This document shows, piece by piece, positions 34,418-44,715 of a DNA stretch of 64,000 nt. The notes beneath the pieces are model-generated. The model was not told where the DNA came from. It searched no databases and worked only from the letters and a program-made list of their open reading frames with translations. The stretch's first letter is position 1, and each line of letters begins with the position of its first letter. Source of the stretch: Bactericera cockerelli (Eukaryota; Arthropoda; Insecta; Hemiptera; Triozidae); contig CM044959.1 in assembly GCA_024516035.1 (NCBI GenBank), forward strand, positions 18,682,525 through 18,746,524, written 5' to 3'. Both the position numbers and the translations under genes were made by a program.

Positions 34418-34515
34418 GAAATTACACATCAACAATTTTTAAGTTTACAGAAATTACACATTAACAATTTTTAAATTTACAGAAATTACACATCAACAAC
34501 TTTTTATTTGCAGAT
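34418..34515. repeat. Three ~36-bp tandem units downstream of the transposase
   Basis: TTTACAGAAATTACACATCA or a near copy recurs three times, separated by ACAATTTTTAA. Part of it (about 34437-34460) is repeated in inverted orientation at 41023-41047 in the opposite arm. Confidence 0.8.
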
Positions 34516-34628
34516 ATTACACTATATATACAGTTAAGAAAAAATACAACTTATATGTTACATTATCGGGGAGCGGTAAAATGGGGTAATAGAAACAGTC
34601 AGGTGTCTTTCAGGTATATTAGTATACC

Positions 34629-34634
34629 TTTATT
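34629..34634 (-). terminator. Candidate polyadenylation signal of the transposase gene
   Basis: AATAAA on the minus strand about 90 bp after the stop codon. Further AATAAA-like words at about 34500 and 34405 could serve instead. Confidence 0.45.
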
Positions 34635-34725
34635 ACGTATACTCTGTACAGATGAACCTGTATAGCTCTTAGATCACCAGACAGTTAACAGTTATATCAT
34701 TTATAAAGTTTACAGTTATGCCTAC

Positions 34726-37155
34726 CTATTCTATGTTGCATCTTAAAGTAACATAAAAAGTGAAGTTGGGTTGAATGGAAAGCGTATGTGGAATGGGAGA
34801 AAATAGGTTTTCCAGAGACAAGTACTCTTTCTCTTCGGTCTGTTGTACTACTTTGTATGCTTGAAAGTGGTCAATAAAGTATTGACATTGTAATTTAGAA
34901 CAAATGAAAAAAACTTGTCCGTTACAAACAAAAATGTCTTCTACTTGAACAAAAATTGGAAGCATAGTGTCCATACAAAGATCTTTCATTAGAATGCTAG
35001 ATTTTTCTATTTTACAATTTTTCGTTTCCAACCATGTAATGGAAACGAACAAATCTGGGGAACTAACATTGAATTTGGATTTCAAAAACTCTGAATGCTC
35101 TGTGGAAATGCTCGATTTCCTACCAAAAACTATCCCCTCTACCTTTGAAGTTGATGATAAGTAATGATGTAATGTCAATTGGTTTCGCGTTGCAACTGTT
35201 TTGCAAATGTTAACTCTAGTACAAGCCGCACGAGCAGCTATTTTTGATACTCTATGCTTAGCTTCAAATCTCATGGTGGACAAAGAAACTAATGGACCAA
35301 ATTTGAGAAACATATCTGGATAATGTAGAAGGAAATGAAACTTAGGCTTCAGGTTCTCTTTTACAACATCACTAAAAGTCCACAAAAATAGTTCAATTAA
35401 ATGTCTAAGAGGAGCTATTTCATCCTTTGAAAAGGAACGTACCATTAATTTATCTAATAGTTTCCTCAACAAGACATAAAGGTCCCAGACCCTGTCGTCT
35501 TCAGGAACGTAATACCCAATAATAAGACCAAAATATTTGACAAAAACCATCATTTCAGATCCTGAGCATTTCAGTTTGATTGTGGCAGATCCATCATCAA
35601 ATAAAATATTTGAAGGTTTATTTCGGCTATCCGGACCGAAATCGAAGAAAAAAATTTTTCTTTGTAAGAGTTCAATAGTCACAAATTTTTTTTCTTTAAT
35701 TACATAATTTACAACGTAAGATAAGACATAACGACAACAACCTTCTAAATAATCATGAAGAATATCAACAGCAACATTGTCAAAGAGAGAAAACCCATCT
35801 AACTCTAACCAAACACACTTTTCTTTTATTCCTGTTTTTGAAGGATCGTTTACTTCCAGATCTCTGTTATAAGATTCCATGTCTCGCAATAGAGTAGTAT
35901 CTAAAGTATGCATGGTTGCAAGTGCACTCTTGTCAACAGAACAAATTCTACAACAATAATTACCTATGAAACTCTCAACGAAACCCAAAATACCGTTTAA
36001 GCCCAAATTATCACCAGTGATACTAACGACATGGAATTTTACAGTGCCCTGGAAGTATCTATTGTGAACAGATATACCGTTACTACTTAGAAAATTTAGT
36101 TTCTGGATAATCGGGCTAAAAATAGCCTTGTTCCCAAAGGTACGTCTATCAGACGCATGGAACATCGACAACATAATAATGTTGTTCAACTGAGAAAACC
36201 AATATGGTGGGAGAAATGGAAGAGACAAATAAACCCCACCCAGTTTTTGAATTCCTGCATGGCTACCTAAGGGATTATTTACTTCGAAATCATCAAAGTA
36301 TAAAATTAGTGGGAGATGCATTTCATTTTCTGATTGAACAAAATTTCTTCTTTGCCAAGCATTTCCTTGAACAATGTTACTCATTAATTCAGATGAATTG
36401 TTAACCATTCTGAAATAGTCAGAAATGCCCTTGAAAATGTGATCAAGGGATAAAATTTTTCCCAAAACCAACTCAACTGGTATCAACTGAAGAGTACAAG
36501 GAGAATGAGACAAACCTCTTCTAACCATATCTAAACGAGACCCTATTGTAATTTCAACGGGTAAAATTAACGTTCCCAAAATCTGGAAATTCAGAATTCT
36601 TTTATGGTCTGAATTCAGATCAGACATTTCGTTTTCAGATGCTACGAACAAGTCTCTTAAATACAAGTGATAATAACTCTTAGGGAACCCTGATTTATCT
36701 ATCAAATCAATAACCCTGGTTAAATGATTATTATAGGATGTCAAAAATTCTTCAATGTTAATTACAGAATTTTGAATGGTACTTCTTGGAATGCCTGGAT
36801 TTGCATATAGAGAAGTGACTAACTTTCGCAAAGAATCTTTCACCGAGCTTGCTGTGTTCGCTATTTCACGAGACACATCAATTTCCATGGAAATAGTACT
36901 AGCAAGTGGATTATCATCTCGTATGAAAGAATCATTAAGCTCAGATGGTTCACAATCATGATGTAATGTTTTCAAATGCTTGCGTAGTGCATGCAAATTT
37001 GAATAATGTCGACGACAAGAAGGCGCTCCACATGTGAATCGGGAGGAATTACCATTTCTAGCACGTACAGGACATGAGTCCTTAATGTGCTTACAATATG
37101 AAAAAATAGTTTGGAACAATTTTTGACAGTCCTCGCAAGTGAACATAGTAAACAA
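34726..37155 (-). CDS. CMC (CACTA/EnSpm-like) transposase, 809 aa, intact
   Basis: A single open frame. Residues 7-28 (C7, C10, H23, C28) and 42-65 (C42, C47, H60, H65) form a zinc-finger pair, likely for DNA binding. The catalytic core has FDDFEVNNPLGS at 287-298 (D288/D289), GDNLGLNGILGF at 381-392 (D382), DILHDYLEG at 464-472 and RFEAKHR at 629-635 (E631, candidate third acidic residue). KPKFHFLLHYP lies at 603-613. This order is that of a widespread animal protein family related to plant Tnp2, usually labelled uncharacterized. It is expected to cut and join the element's CAC ends in the nucleus. It lies 323 bp behind the SAM-domain gene on the same strand, as TnpD and TnpA share one unit in plant En/Spm. 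No stop or shift interrupts it, so it may be active. Which acidic residues are catalytic is inferred. Confidence 0.9.
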   Translation of the reverse strand: MFTMFTCEDCQKLFQTIFSYCKHIKDSCPVRARNGNSSRFTCGAPSCRRHYSNLHALRKHLKTLHHDCEPSELNDSFIRDDNPLASTISMEIDVSREIANTASSVKDSLRKLVTSLYANPGIPRSTIQNSVINIEEFLTSYNNHLTRVIDLIDKSGFPKSYYHLYLRDLFVASENEMSDLNSDHKRILNFQILGTLILPVEITIGSRLDMVRRGLSHSPCTLQLIPVELVLGKILSLDHIFKGISDYFRMVNNSSELMSNIVQGNAWQRRNFVQSENEMHLPLILYFDDFEVNNPLGSHAGIQKLGGVYLSLPFLPPYWFSQLNNIIMLSMFHASDRRTFGNKAIFSPIIQKLNFLSSNGISVHNRYFQGTVKFHVVSITGDNLGLNGILGFVESFIGNYCCRICSVDKSALATMHTLDTTLLRDMESYNRDLEVNDPSKTGIKEKCVWLELDGFSLFDNVAVDILHDYLEGCCRYVLSYVVNYVIKEKKFVTIELLQRKIFFFDFGPDSRNKPSNILFDDGSATIKLKCSGSEMMVFVKYFGLIIGYYVPEDDRVWDLYVLLRKLLDKLMVRSFSKDEIAPLRHLIELFLWTFSDVVKENLKPKFHFLLHYPDMFLKFGPLVSLSTMRFEAKHRVSKIAARAACTRVNICKTVATRNQLTLHHYLSSTSKVEGIVFGRKSSISTEHSEFLKSKFNVSSPDLFVSITWLETKNCKIEKSSILMKDLCMDTMLPIFVQVEDIFVCNGQVFFICSKLQCQYFIDHFQAYKVVQQTEEKEYLSLENLFSPIPHTLSIQPNFTFYVTLRCNIE

Positions 37156-37478
37156 TTATAGTAAGCAAATTGAAATAGATTAAAACAACAAAAATACGAT
37201 AAAGGAGCTCAAAATTTGTACCTACAAGTAAACTAAACTAAAACAAATATATTAAAAAAATTTCTGTGTAGGGGGCTGACACATGTAGGGGAAGGTGGGG
37301 CAAAATGGAAAAGACAAAAAGAAAATGTTTTCAAATATTGGAGGAAGAGAGCAGAAAATAGAGCAAGTTTAACAGCTCAAAAAGAGGATTGTAAAACCGA
37401 GACTTTGATGGTCTGAAATTTAATTAAACTTAACCTCCTTTAGTCCCCACATTCCCCTACTTTGAGCAGACAAATTAC

Positions 37479-38294
37479 CTACCTATATGCCCTGGCTGCT
37501 CTATTTGCTTTAGGCATCAATGCAAGGTCAGCTAAAAGTTTAGTAGTCGGTGCATGAATCTTATCATACTTGGTGGATATTTCGTAGAAACCTAGCTGCA
37601 GTGTAAGCCACAGATGTTGACTCTCTTCTGGGTAATTACAATGCGTTACAAAGAAAATCTTGAAACAAAGATCTACAGCTGCTACAATTGAATTTTGAGG
37701 TTGTAGAATGTCATCTACAACACAATAAACATTGGTTGGATTTTTAAAATCACCTACATACATGACATAGGGTAAAGTGGGTCTGTACATTTTAGTCAAT
37801 TTTTCAATCCGACTCACCCTGCAGGTTTCTATGTTAGAAGGACTGGACACATGCATTATGAATCCCTCGCAAACTTCAGACCTTGATGGTTTCCAAGAGT
37901 AACTCTTCACCTTTTTTGTGGCAGGAACTGATGTGAGGTAGGGCAGCAATAGCAGGCACTGCGCAGTCCGAACGTCCATGTTAGCGTTGGGTGACAACTC
38001 TTCTAGGAAACTGACGAGATCACTGGATACAAGATCTTTCCGAGAGGCCCTCTCTTTCACGGCTTTTGCTAGGGTGATGATCTTCTCCCTGTGATGGAGA
38101 AGGCCTTCAATCAAGCACGTTGTTCTTCCAGGATGCATTATGTCAAAGTCCATGTTTATCTAGAACAAAGAAGAACACACGAGATAAATAATCAACTATC
38201 ATTGATAGTCAAGAGAAAGAAAAAGAGATAAAGAATGAGAAAAGAAAGTGAGATCGAAATAAATAAAAAATGAATAGAAAAATAAAAATAAACG

Positions 38295-38341
<47 letters not shown>

Positions 38342-40717
38342 GAGAGGGATAGAGAGAGAGAGATAGAGAGAGAGAGAAATAGAATTGAAAGTAAAATAAA
38401 GTGAGAAAAATAGTACTATCCCACATAACAAGAAAATCACCGATTTTCTTAGTGTGGGTTGTTTAGGGCATGTTACTCGTATGTCAGTAAATAATAATTA
38501 TCTATTCAGTATTCAAGTTAATATTAAGGACTTATTGTAAAAATGTAATTTCATATAATATCAAAAATCAAAAAAGAAATAACTTACCAACACAGGTCCT
38601 CTTTCAGGATCCCGCAGAATACGATATGTGTTGAAGTACTGGATGATTGATTGAAATTTCTCATTGCCCGCCTGCAAACATTGGAGTCTGTCCCTTGATG
38701 TCTCCTCCCAACGGAGTTTGATAGTCTCGAAGGAATCACTTGGAGTAGCAGTCTCTAACCATTGCAGATAGTTTTGAACTACGGTGTTTTCTGAAAACAA
38801 AACAACACATGTTATTAAAAAAGTCACGTAGCCCCACATCTGAGATATAAAATTATTTTTTTATAATTTTTTTTTAGTTATTTGTACTAATCACTATTTT
38901 GATCACAACTACCCAAACTCGCTTTACCAAATATATGCTTAACCTGGTACTCGAACCTCCGACCTCCAGGTTACGAGTCCGTCGCCTTATTGATCAGGCT
39001 ACTGAGGTCTGTTATAAGTTATCTAATTGTAGTTTAAGTATATACATACCTACGGTAATGAATGTGTCTGTTGCAATGCTTTTGTTCAACTCCGAGTCCT
39101 CCTGCTCTTGGTTTTCACGGTTCTGACTTGGCCTTCGCTTCTTGAACTCGATGACACCTTCCTTCTTTCCTTTATTTCTGAGATTTCGCCAGATTTCATA
39201 CAGCAAGCCGGACGTGGAGCTCCGGTAAGGCTTATCTTTCTTTGAAGAAAATGCTTCAGGTAGATCATTGTCGCTGTCATTGGAACGGTACAATTTGAAC
39301 CAGATGGTGGAGGTTTCTCGTTCAAAAGGAAACTGTTCTATGATTAGGTCCCGTATTCTCATGAAGTCGATTGTTGAAAGTGTCCGCTGGGGGCAGTGTG
39401 AAAATATGTACTTCATGATTGCTTGAGCAACAGCCTGCCGATCTAATGACATGAAGGAAGTCATGTTGAGGTATGATTGCTTCTGCGAATTTGATACTCT
39501 TGAGAGCGCTCTATGAATCAGTGGTTTGTCAAGTGCCACAAAGATATTAGAGGTGTCGGGCATATTGCTTCCTGTAGTTACATTGCTTGGTGTTCCTTCA
39601 GGTGTCAAGGCTGGCGTGAGTCCAGGTGTCAAGACTGGCGTGAGTCCGGACTCTGGTGTCACAACTGGTGTGGTGTGCCCACCCACCGGTGTTGATGTCC
39701 AAGACCCCGAAGAACTCCATTGTGAAGAGTCATAATGAGACGATGAAGCAGTTCTCCATGCATCTAATATGACACTACTTGAAGAATGGCCAACGTTGTC
39801 TAGAGTTGTGTACGATCCTCCGTCTTGCAGAGATTGGCCATGTGGGAACTGATGTGATGTGCTTGGTTGAAATTGAATCATCGAGGTGTCTTCTTGTAAG
39901 AATTGGCTTTGTTGTTCACACTGTTTAATCCATTCGTCCCGTTTTTTGCGTAGAATGATGATGTGAGCAACACAGTCAATGAGCAGTTTCATCTCCGCCG
40001 GCTCCATGTCCCTCAGAATGTCCGTGGTGATTGGGTTATCTGAAACAGACATGAGTACCAATATATACTAGTGGATCAAACTGATCAGGTATTCAGGTTA
40101 GGCATTAAATTTGGCATTAAAAAATGCCCAATATGGGCTTTCAAATTTGGTAGGGGGCCCAAATTTTTCAAAATGAAATAGCCCTTAATACCAGACAAAA
40201 CATAATATCAAAATTTTATTTTTAAGGAATAAAAACTATACAGCAAAATTCCTTCGGCACGTTCAAAAACTATAGCGAAGGTAATTATTTGAAAAACAGC
40301 ATTTAATATTTCTCACCTGATTTCATATATTATATTTTGTTTTAAACAAATTAGATAACAGAGAAAAACGTGTTTTGGCAATGAAAACTGACTATCGAAA
40401 ATTTTGGTCGATTCCATTATTTTCCTTTCTTAAAGGACAAAGAAATTAAAGAGGTAACACTGGAGTCAGATTTAAATGAGAATTTTCCGAGGAAAGAATT
40501 GAAATAACTAAAAGGAAAGACTTTGAATAACAGTAAATTGGATATTACGAACAACCGTCGAACACTTGTACTGTCCAACAATGTAAATTTCGATTCGAAC
40601 CGTCGGAAATTTCAATTTTGTGTTAAAGGAAATAAAGGAAAACTTACTTGCAAATGTTTCCACGTACTGCTGTAGTCCCCAGGCAGTTAGAAGGTCTGAT
40701 ACTGATACACTGTCCAT
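37479..40717 (-). CDS. SAM-domain protein, SAMD3-like, four exons, 647 aa
   Basis: Exons on the minus strand: 40717-40648, 40039-39050, 38790-38588 and 38159-37479. Every intron begins GT (GTAAGT, GTATGT, GTAAGT) and ends AG, and the joins keep one frame to the stop. Exons 1-2 form a SAM domain (LLTAWGLQQYVETF, then ITTDILRDMEPAEMKLLID). Next comes a low-complexity Ser/Thr/Pro linker with TPVLTPGLTPALTPEGTP. The rest matches my memory of the SAMD3-like family: FNTYRILRDPERGPVL, INMDFDIMHPGR, LPYVMYVGDF and VAAVDLCFKIFFV. SAM domains mediate self-association; a role as a transposase partner or array-binding factor is inferred from position. Intron 2 holds a SINE2 and intron 3 a GA repeat. A donor-like AGGTAGGT overlaps the stop codon, so another C-terminus is possible. 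Position inside the element argues for a transposon gene and not a trapped host gene. Confidence 0.85.
38297..38382. repeat. (GA)n microsatellite in intron 3 of the SAM gene
   Basis: About 40 GA units with a few GATA interruptions, on the plus strand; it reads CT-rich in the transcript. The CT-rich frames here are not genes. Confidence 0.95.
38885..39013 (-). repeat. SINE2 copy in intron 2 of the SAM gene
   Basis: Minus strand: ACCTCAGTAGCCTGATCAAT, CGGACTCGTAACCTGGAGGT and GGTTCGAGTACCAGG, then the body GTTTGGGTAGTTGTGATC. It lies 37 bp downstream of the exon 2 donor, in the same orientation as the gene, and does not disturb splice sites. It must have entered after the transposon arose. Confidence 0.85.
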
Positions 40718-40841
40718 GATGAGTCTTCAAGAATAACCAACTCACACAAGCACTCGACAACAACTAATGAGGAAGAACCAAGGAGCACTTGACTTGATAG
40801 CAACTAATGAAGTAATGAGACATTGCACCCAGGTTAAGGTG

Positions 40842-40849
40842 CTTATATA
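40842..40849 (-). promoter_or_regulatory. Candidate TATA box of the SAM gene
   Basis: TATATAAG on the minus strand, about 125 bp upstream of the start codon. A start site near 40815 would give a 5' leader of roughly 100 nt containing two similar segments with CAACTAATGA and GCACTTGAC/GCACTCGAC words (minus-strand complements). Confidence 0.6.
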
Positions 40850-41219
40850 GGACCTTTGAACATCAAAGGTTGAATCCTCTTCGAGGGTACACTCCACTAA
40901 GAAGATTTAGATTACATAATAGGTACAAATTTTGAGCTGAACTAAATATTTTAAGTAACTAAGATACTATGTGAACAATAAGAAACTGGGTACATTTTTT
41001 TAGAATAGGTAGGTAAAATTTAAATTAATGTGTAATTTCTGTAAACTTAAGCAAGATTTTAATTTTATCATTAAGCTATTTCATTTTAGACTTTTTAGCA
41101 GACAATTCCTCTCCTTCGCCTGACGTCTCCTAAAATTTCGATCACTGACATTACGAACGTACTTAATACAACCTTGCCTTGTCACACTTAAAAAGAAATG
41201 ATCGAACCGAACACAACTA

Positions 41220-41507
41220 TCTTTATTGGAAACATAAAACCTTAGCATGAAATCATACAAACCGCCCTATTTCTATGCTAAAAATTATGCAGACTTTACA
41301 TAAGTCTATACGAAGAATGTCAATCATGTTAAATTAGCATGAATCTATAGCTCTTATTTTTATGTTTGTATAGTTTTATACGAACAGCCCTCATTGGCAT
41401 GAAATGCATGCGTAAAGTAGCATACAATTACTTTATATGCGAAACACGTATGGTTTATGCTAATAGTTTAGCATAGCAGTTATGCTAAGACTGTGAGGTA
41501 TACGAAT
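41220..41507. repeat. Right arm with dispersed TATGCT/AGCATA words
   Basis: Noncoding, with many ATGCTAA, GCATGAA and TATACGAA words spaced by 15-40 bp, the same vocabulary as the left arm. Probable subterminal binding region upstream of the SAM gene promoter. Confidence 0.6.
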
Positions 41508-42040
41508 TTGGCTTGAAGTTATGTCTTCAATTTTCCTGTATGTATAACTCTATGCAAACATTTTGCGTTGACATAAAAAGCATGCAGAATTAAGTATAAA
41601 GTGCCTTTTTGTACGAAAAATGCATGGTTCATGCCACCAAGTTTATGTTAAGCATGAGCCATGTACCAATTTGGCTTGAAGTTATGTCTTCAAATTTCCT
41701 GTATGTATAACTTTATGCAAACATTTTGCGTTGACATAAAAAGTATGCGGAAATAGGTGTAAAGTGCCTTTTTGTACGAAAAATGCATGGTTTATGTGAC
41801 CGAGATTATGTTAAGCACGAGCGGTGTACCAATTTGGCTTGAAGTTATGTCTTCAAATTTCCTGTATGTATAACTTTATGCAAACATTTTGCGTTGACAT
41901 AAAAAGTATGCGGAAATAAGTATAAAGTGCCTTTTTGTACGAAAAATGCATGGTTCATGCGACCGAGATTATGTTAAGCACGAGCGGTGTACCAATTTGG
42001 CTTGAAGTTATGTCTTCAAATATTTCATTTGTATAACTTT
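41508..42040. repeat. Right subterminal array, 163-bp units
   Basis: TTGGCTTGAAGTTATGTCTT starts at 41508, 41671, 41834 and 41997, giving three full 163-bp units and a partial one. Each has ATGCAAACATTTTGCGTTGA, CATAAAAAGTATGCGGAAAT and GTGCCTTTTTGTACGAAAAA. The unit differs in length and sequence from the 64-bp unit of the left arm. Confidence 0.93.
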
Positions 42041-42076
42041 ATGTGTGTGCATCGATACTGTTATGTTCAGGATCGT

Positions 42077-42077
<1 letters not shown>

Positions 42078-42112
<35 letters not shown>

Positions 42113-42342
42113 CCACATACACACACACATTACACACACACAGTACACACACACAGTACACACACATACATACACACACGCAGTACACACAAACACACAC
42201 ACACACATACATACACACATACACATACATACACACACACACACAGTACACACACACATACATACACACACACACAGTACACACACACACAGTACACACA
42301 AACACACACACACATACATACACAGACACACACACAGTACAA
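42078..42342. repeat. (CA)n microsatellite with GTACAC and CATACA interruptions
   Basis: About 265 bp of ACAC with regularly placed CAGTACAC and CATACATA. Frames across it (His/Thr or Cys/Val rich) are translations of the repeat. Confidence 0.97.
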
Positions 42343-42734
42343 ATGAAAAATATTTGGACAAAAAAGTGGTTTTTTGTGAAATTGGTATGAAAAGTTAAAA
42401 GTTTAACAATTGTCTTTAGTAATTCAGGTAATTTTTATAACATTTTACTCTCGAACATTTTGCTCTCAGATCATTCATTTTTGCTGCAGAACTCCCGTAA
42501 GTTGAGTTGATCATTTTTCCCCAATTCAGGTGGCCACTAATAATTTGTAGGTATATAGGTGCTCATATAGGTGCTCACTACAGCATTGTAGGATTTTTTC
42601 CAGTAAATCCAAATCTAATTATATAATCCATCTTTTCTGTAATTGCTGAGGACAAGTCGCTATGGACAATACCTCCATATATAGATTGTCGTTACGAGGC
42701 TGAATGGGTCCCGAAAACATCCAAACCCATGTTG

Positions 42735-42815
42735 ACAAATTATTGTCTCCGCCGGGATTCGAGCCCGGGTCTAACGAGTGCAAAGACTACTGAGCCATGT
42801 GCTGTGGGAGCTGGT
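42735..42815 (-). repeat. SINE6 tRNA-like head, copy 1
   Basis: Minus strand: CCAGCTCCCACAGCACATGG, then GACCCGGGCTCGAATCCCGG, a tRNA-like A/B box layout. A second, internally deleted copy is at 43510-43575. Confidence 0.6.
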
Positions 42816-43509
42816 CCCGTCGTATATTAACATCAGGTATATGAATTGTACACACAATACTTTATACTCCACATAGGTGTTTCGAAGTTCAGTTCAAATG
42901 TTCCAAATGTCATTAAAAAAGGTTCTTTCACTCGTATACCTGCGATCCATGCAAAAACAGAGGATGACCTCTCTCCATTAGTGACCCAATTGATATACGT
43001 CGCCGGCTGGTCAATATGAGTGGTGTGGTTATACATAACATAATATAGGTATATATGCTTTAAATTTCCGAAAGCCTCATCACCGTTAAATATACCTTTA
43101 ACCTTTGCCTCTAAAATCCTTCCATTGTGTATTATTACCTAATATTAATAGATTTCAGAGTCCATTTCTCGAGTCTAGCCCATAGCACTATTTCATTTAT
43201 TTATATAAGCTACGCAACGCTCAGGTAGGTATAACAGGTAGGTTTAAAGGTATATTAATGTGTTTCCCACGGAATCTGTTTGAGTAATTACAACACAAAA
43301 GCTAAGAATAATATAGGTATTAGATAATATTCCCGGGAATTACGTTTAAGGATTATTTAACATGGGCGAAACACATTTGAAAATATTATCAAGGTTTCTA
43401 TATGATTAATTTTTTGTAAAGGTATATCACATTATAATATAATACGTATTGTAGTATCCCCAGCTAAATGTAGAACCCTCGTCAGTAACTTAAACAGTAA
43501 CCAAACCAT

Positions 43510-43575
43510 CACGGTTGCAAATTATTGCCCCCGTCAGGGTTCGAACCCGGGTACTCATTCATGCGGGAGCTGGAC
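43510..43575 (-). repeat. SINE6 fragment, copy 2
   Basis: Minus strand CCAGCTCCCGCATGAATGAG, then ACCCGGGTTCGAACCCTGAC. The middle of the tRNA-like head is deleted. Confidence 0.55.
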
Positions 43576-43962
43576 TAGTTTAGCATATAATTCATGCTAA
43601 AGTATTTATGCTACCCTAAGAAAACAGTTATTTTATGTTAAGATTTTGTTAGCATGAAATTATACGAACTTCACTATACATGTTCCGCATAAAAAGCTTC
43701 TCTTAGCATACATGTGGCACTGTTAGCATACATGAGATGACGTCATTAAAACCTGTTGTATAAAATTAAGCTAATTTTAGCATAAAAAACTTTTATGCTA
43801 AAGCCATTTTTATACGAACGGCTCTTTTTGTGTAAATTATGCTAAAATTATGTATAAACGCGAAAAAATTGATTTTTTTTTTGCATAAAATATGCTAAAT
43901 TACTATAGTTTTTATGCGAATGGTTTTTATACAAACTTTTTAAAAAATCCTTTTCCAGCGTG
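43576..43962. repeat. Right terminal region of the CMC transposon
   Basis: Dense AGCATA/TATGCTAA words (for example ATTCATGCTAAAGTATTTAT and TTTAGCATAAAAAAC), a TGACGTCA at 43738-43745, and the end TTTTCCAGCGTG followed by TA. It mirrors the composition of 33276-33660. Confidence 0.7.
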
Positions 43963-44227
43963 TAGTCATATTCATAACTTTATTAAATTAGGCCTGCCAA
44001 AAATATCTAAAGCAAGGTAATCCAGTCAAATTTTTGGTACCACAGAAGTCATTTTAAATTAAATTACACTGATTTTTAAAAAATAATTCCTATTTTTTAT
44101 CGTTTCCTCCCTCTCTTGAGGATAGCAAAGACGGGATTGACTCTCTAATGTTATACCTTAAGAGATCTCATTTATTTAGAAAGATCTAAACTTGGAAACG
44201 ATGCGAATGACCTGTTAAAGCACTATC

Positions 44228-44230
<3 letters not shown>

Positions 44231-44275
<45 letters not shown>

Positions 44276-44279
44276 CACA
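44231..44279. repeat. (A)n(CA)n simple repeat
   Basis: About 31 A followed by nine CA units. It may be the expanded tail of a retroelement in plus orientation. Confidence 0.95.
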
Positions 44280-44521
44280 GTATAAGGTATTATAAAATAC
44301 ATAGAAGGATTAATGAATTATTTCATAATATAGATACTTACGCCCTTTTGTTGTAGAAACGGTTCCCAACACAAGTCACCAAACAGAATCATGAAACAGA
44401 AGACAATGTGAAAACTAATTAGAATTGCGAATTAAGAGAACTAGAGAAGAACTCGGTTTTGTTTAAATATGGAGGAAAACGACTTGAGGGATCTCCTAGG
44501 GTCCAATTATGATTATAATAA

Positions 44522-44710
44522 TATTGCCTTATTTATACTGCCCCATTAATCCTATTAAAGTCCCATTATTCCAGCAGTAAGCCATATTATTATGTGGTAA
44601 GAATCCCAAATGGGAGGATAACTTGTCATGTCTCGGCTGGGTTTCGAACCCACGACCTCTGGAATCTCTGGATTCACAGAGTGCCGCCTTTACCACTGAG
44701 CTACCAGGAA
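44522..44710 (-). repeat. SINE3 copy, nearly complete
   Basis: Minus strand: CCTGGTAGCTCAGTGGTAAA, GTGGGTTCGAAACCCAGCCG, ATCCTCCCATTTGGGATTCT and GGGGCAGTATAAATAAGGCA. The A and B boxes are intact. Confidence 0.88.
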
Positions 44711-44715
44711 TTATA

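Larger units (their letters stand above)
42343..43575. other. Probable nested or foreign DNA within the right arm
   Basis: This stretch lacks the GCATA/TATGC vocabulary of both arms. It carries two minus-strand tRNA-like SINE pieces (42735-42815 with GGCTCGAATCCCGGCGGAGA, and 43510-43575 with GGGTTCGAACCCTGACGG). The subterminal words resume at about 43576. It probably inserted after the transposon was formed. Confidence 0.5.
33276..43962 (-). mobile_element. CACTA/EnSpm-type (CMC) DNA transposon encoding transposase and a SAM-domain protein
   Basis: Two leftward genes (37479-40717 and 34726-37155) lie between subterminal arrays full of GCATA/TATGC words. The proposed ends are CACGGTGAAAAACC at 33276 and the inverse of CACGCTGGAAAAGG at 43962 (10 of 14 match), each next to TA on the outside, a possible 2-bp target duplication. 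CAC ends, short imperfect TIRs, long subterminal repeats and a Tnp2-like transposase fit the CMC group. The transposase is fully open, and splice sites of the partner are intact, so the copy is young. The right arm appears interrupted by unrelated DNA (about 42345-43575). The family assignment is strong from the protein; the exact ends are inferred. Confidence 0.8.

Noticed and set aside
38192..38440. Ser/Leu-rich transmembrane-like frames
   Set aside because: Translation of the intronic GA repeat.
42008..42398. Cys/Val-rich and His/Thr-rich open frames of up to 119 codons
   Set aside because: They are translations of the (CA)n microsatellite in different frames.
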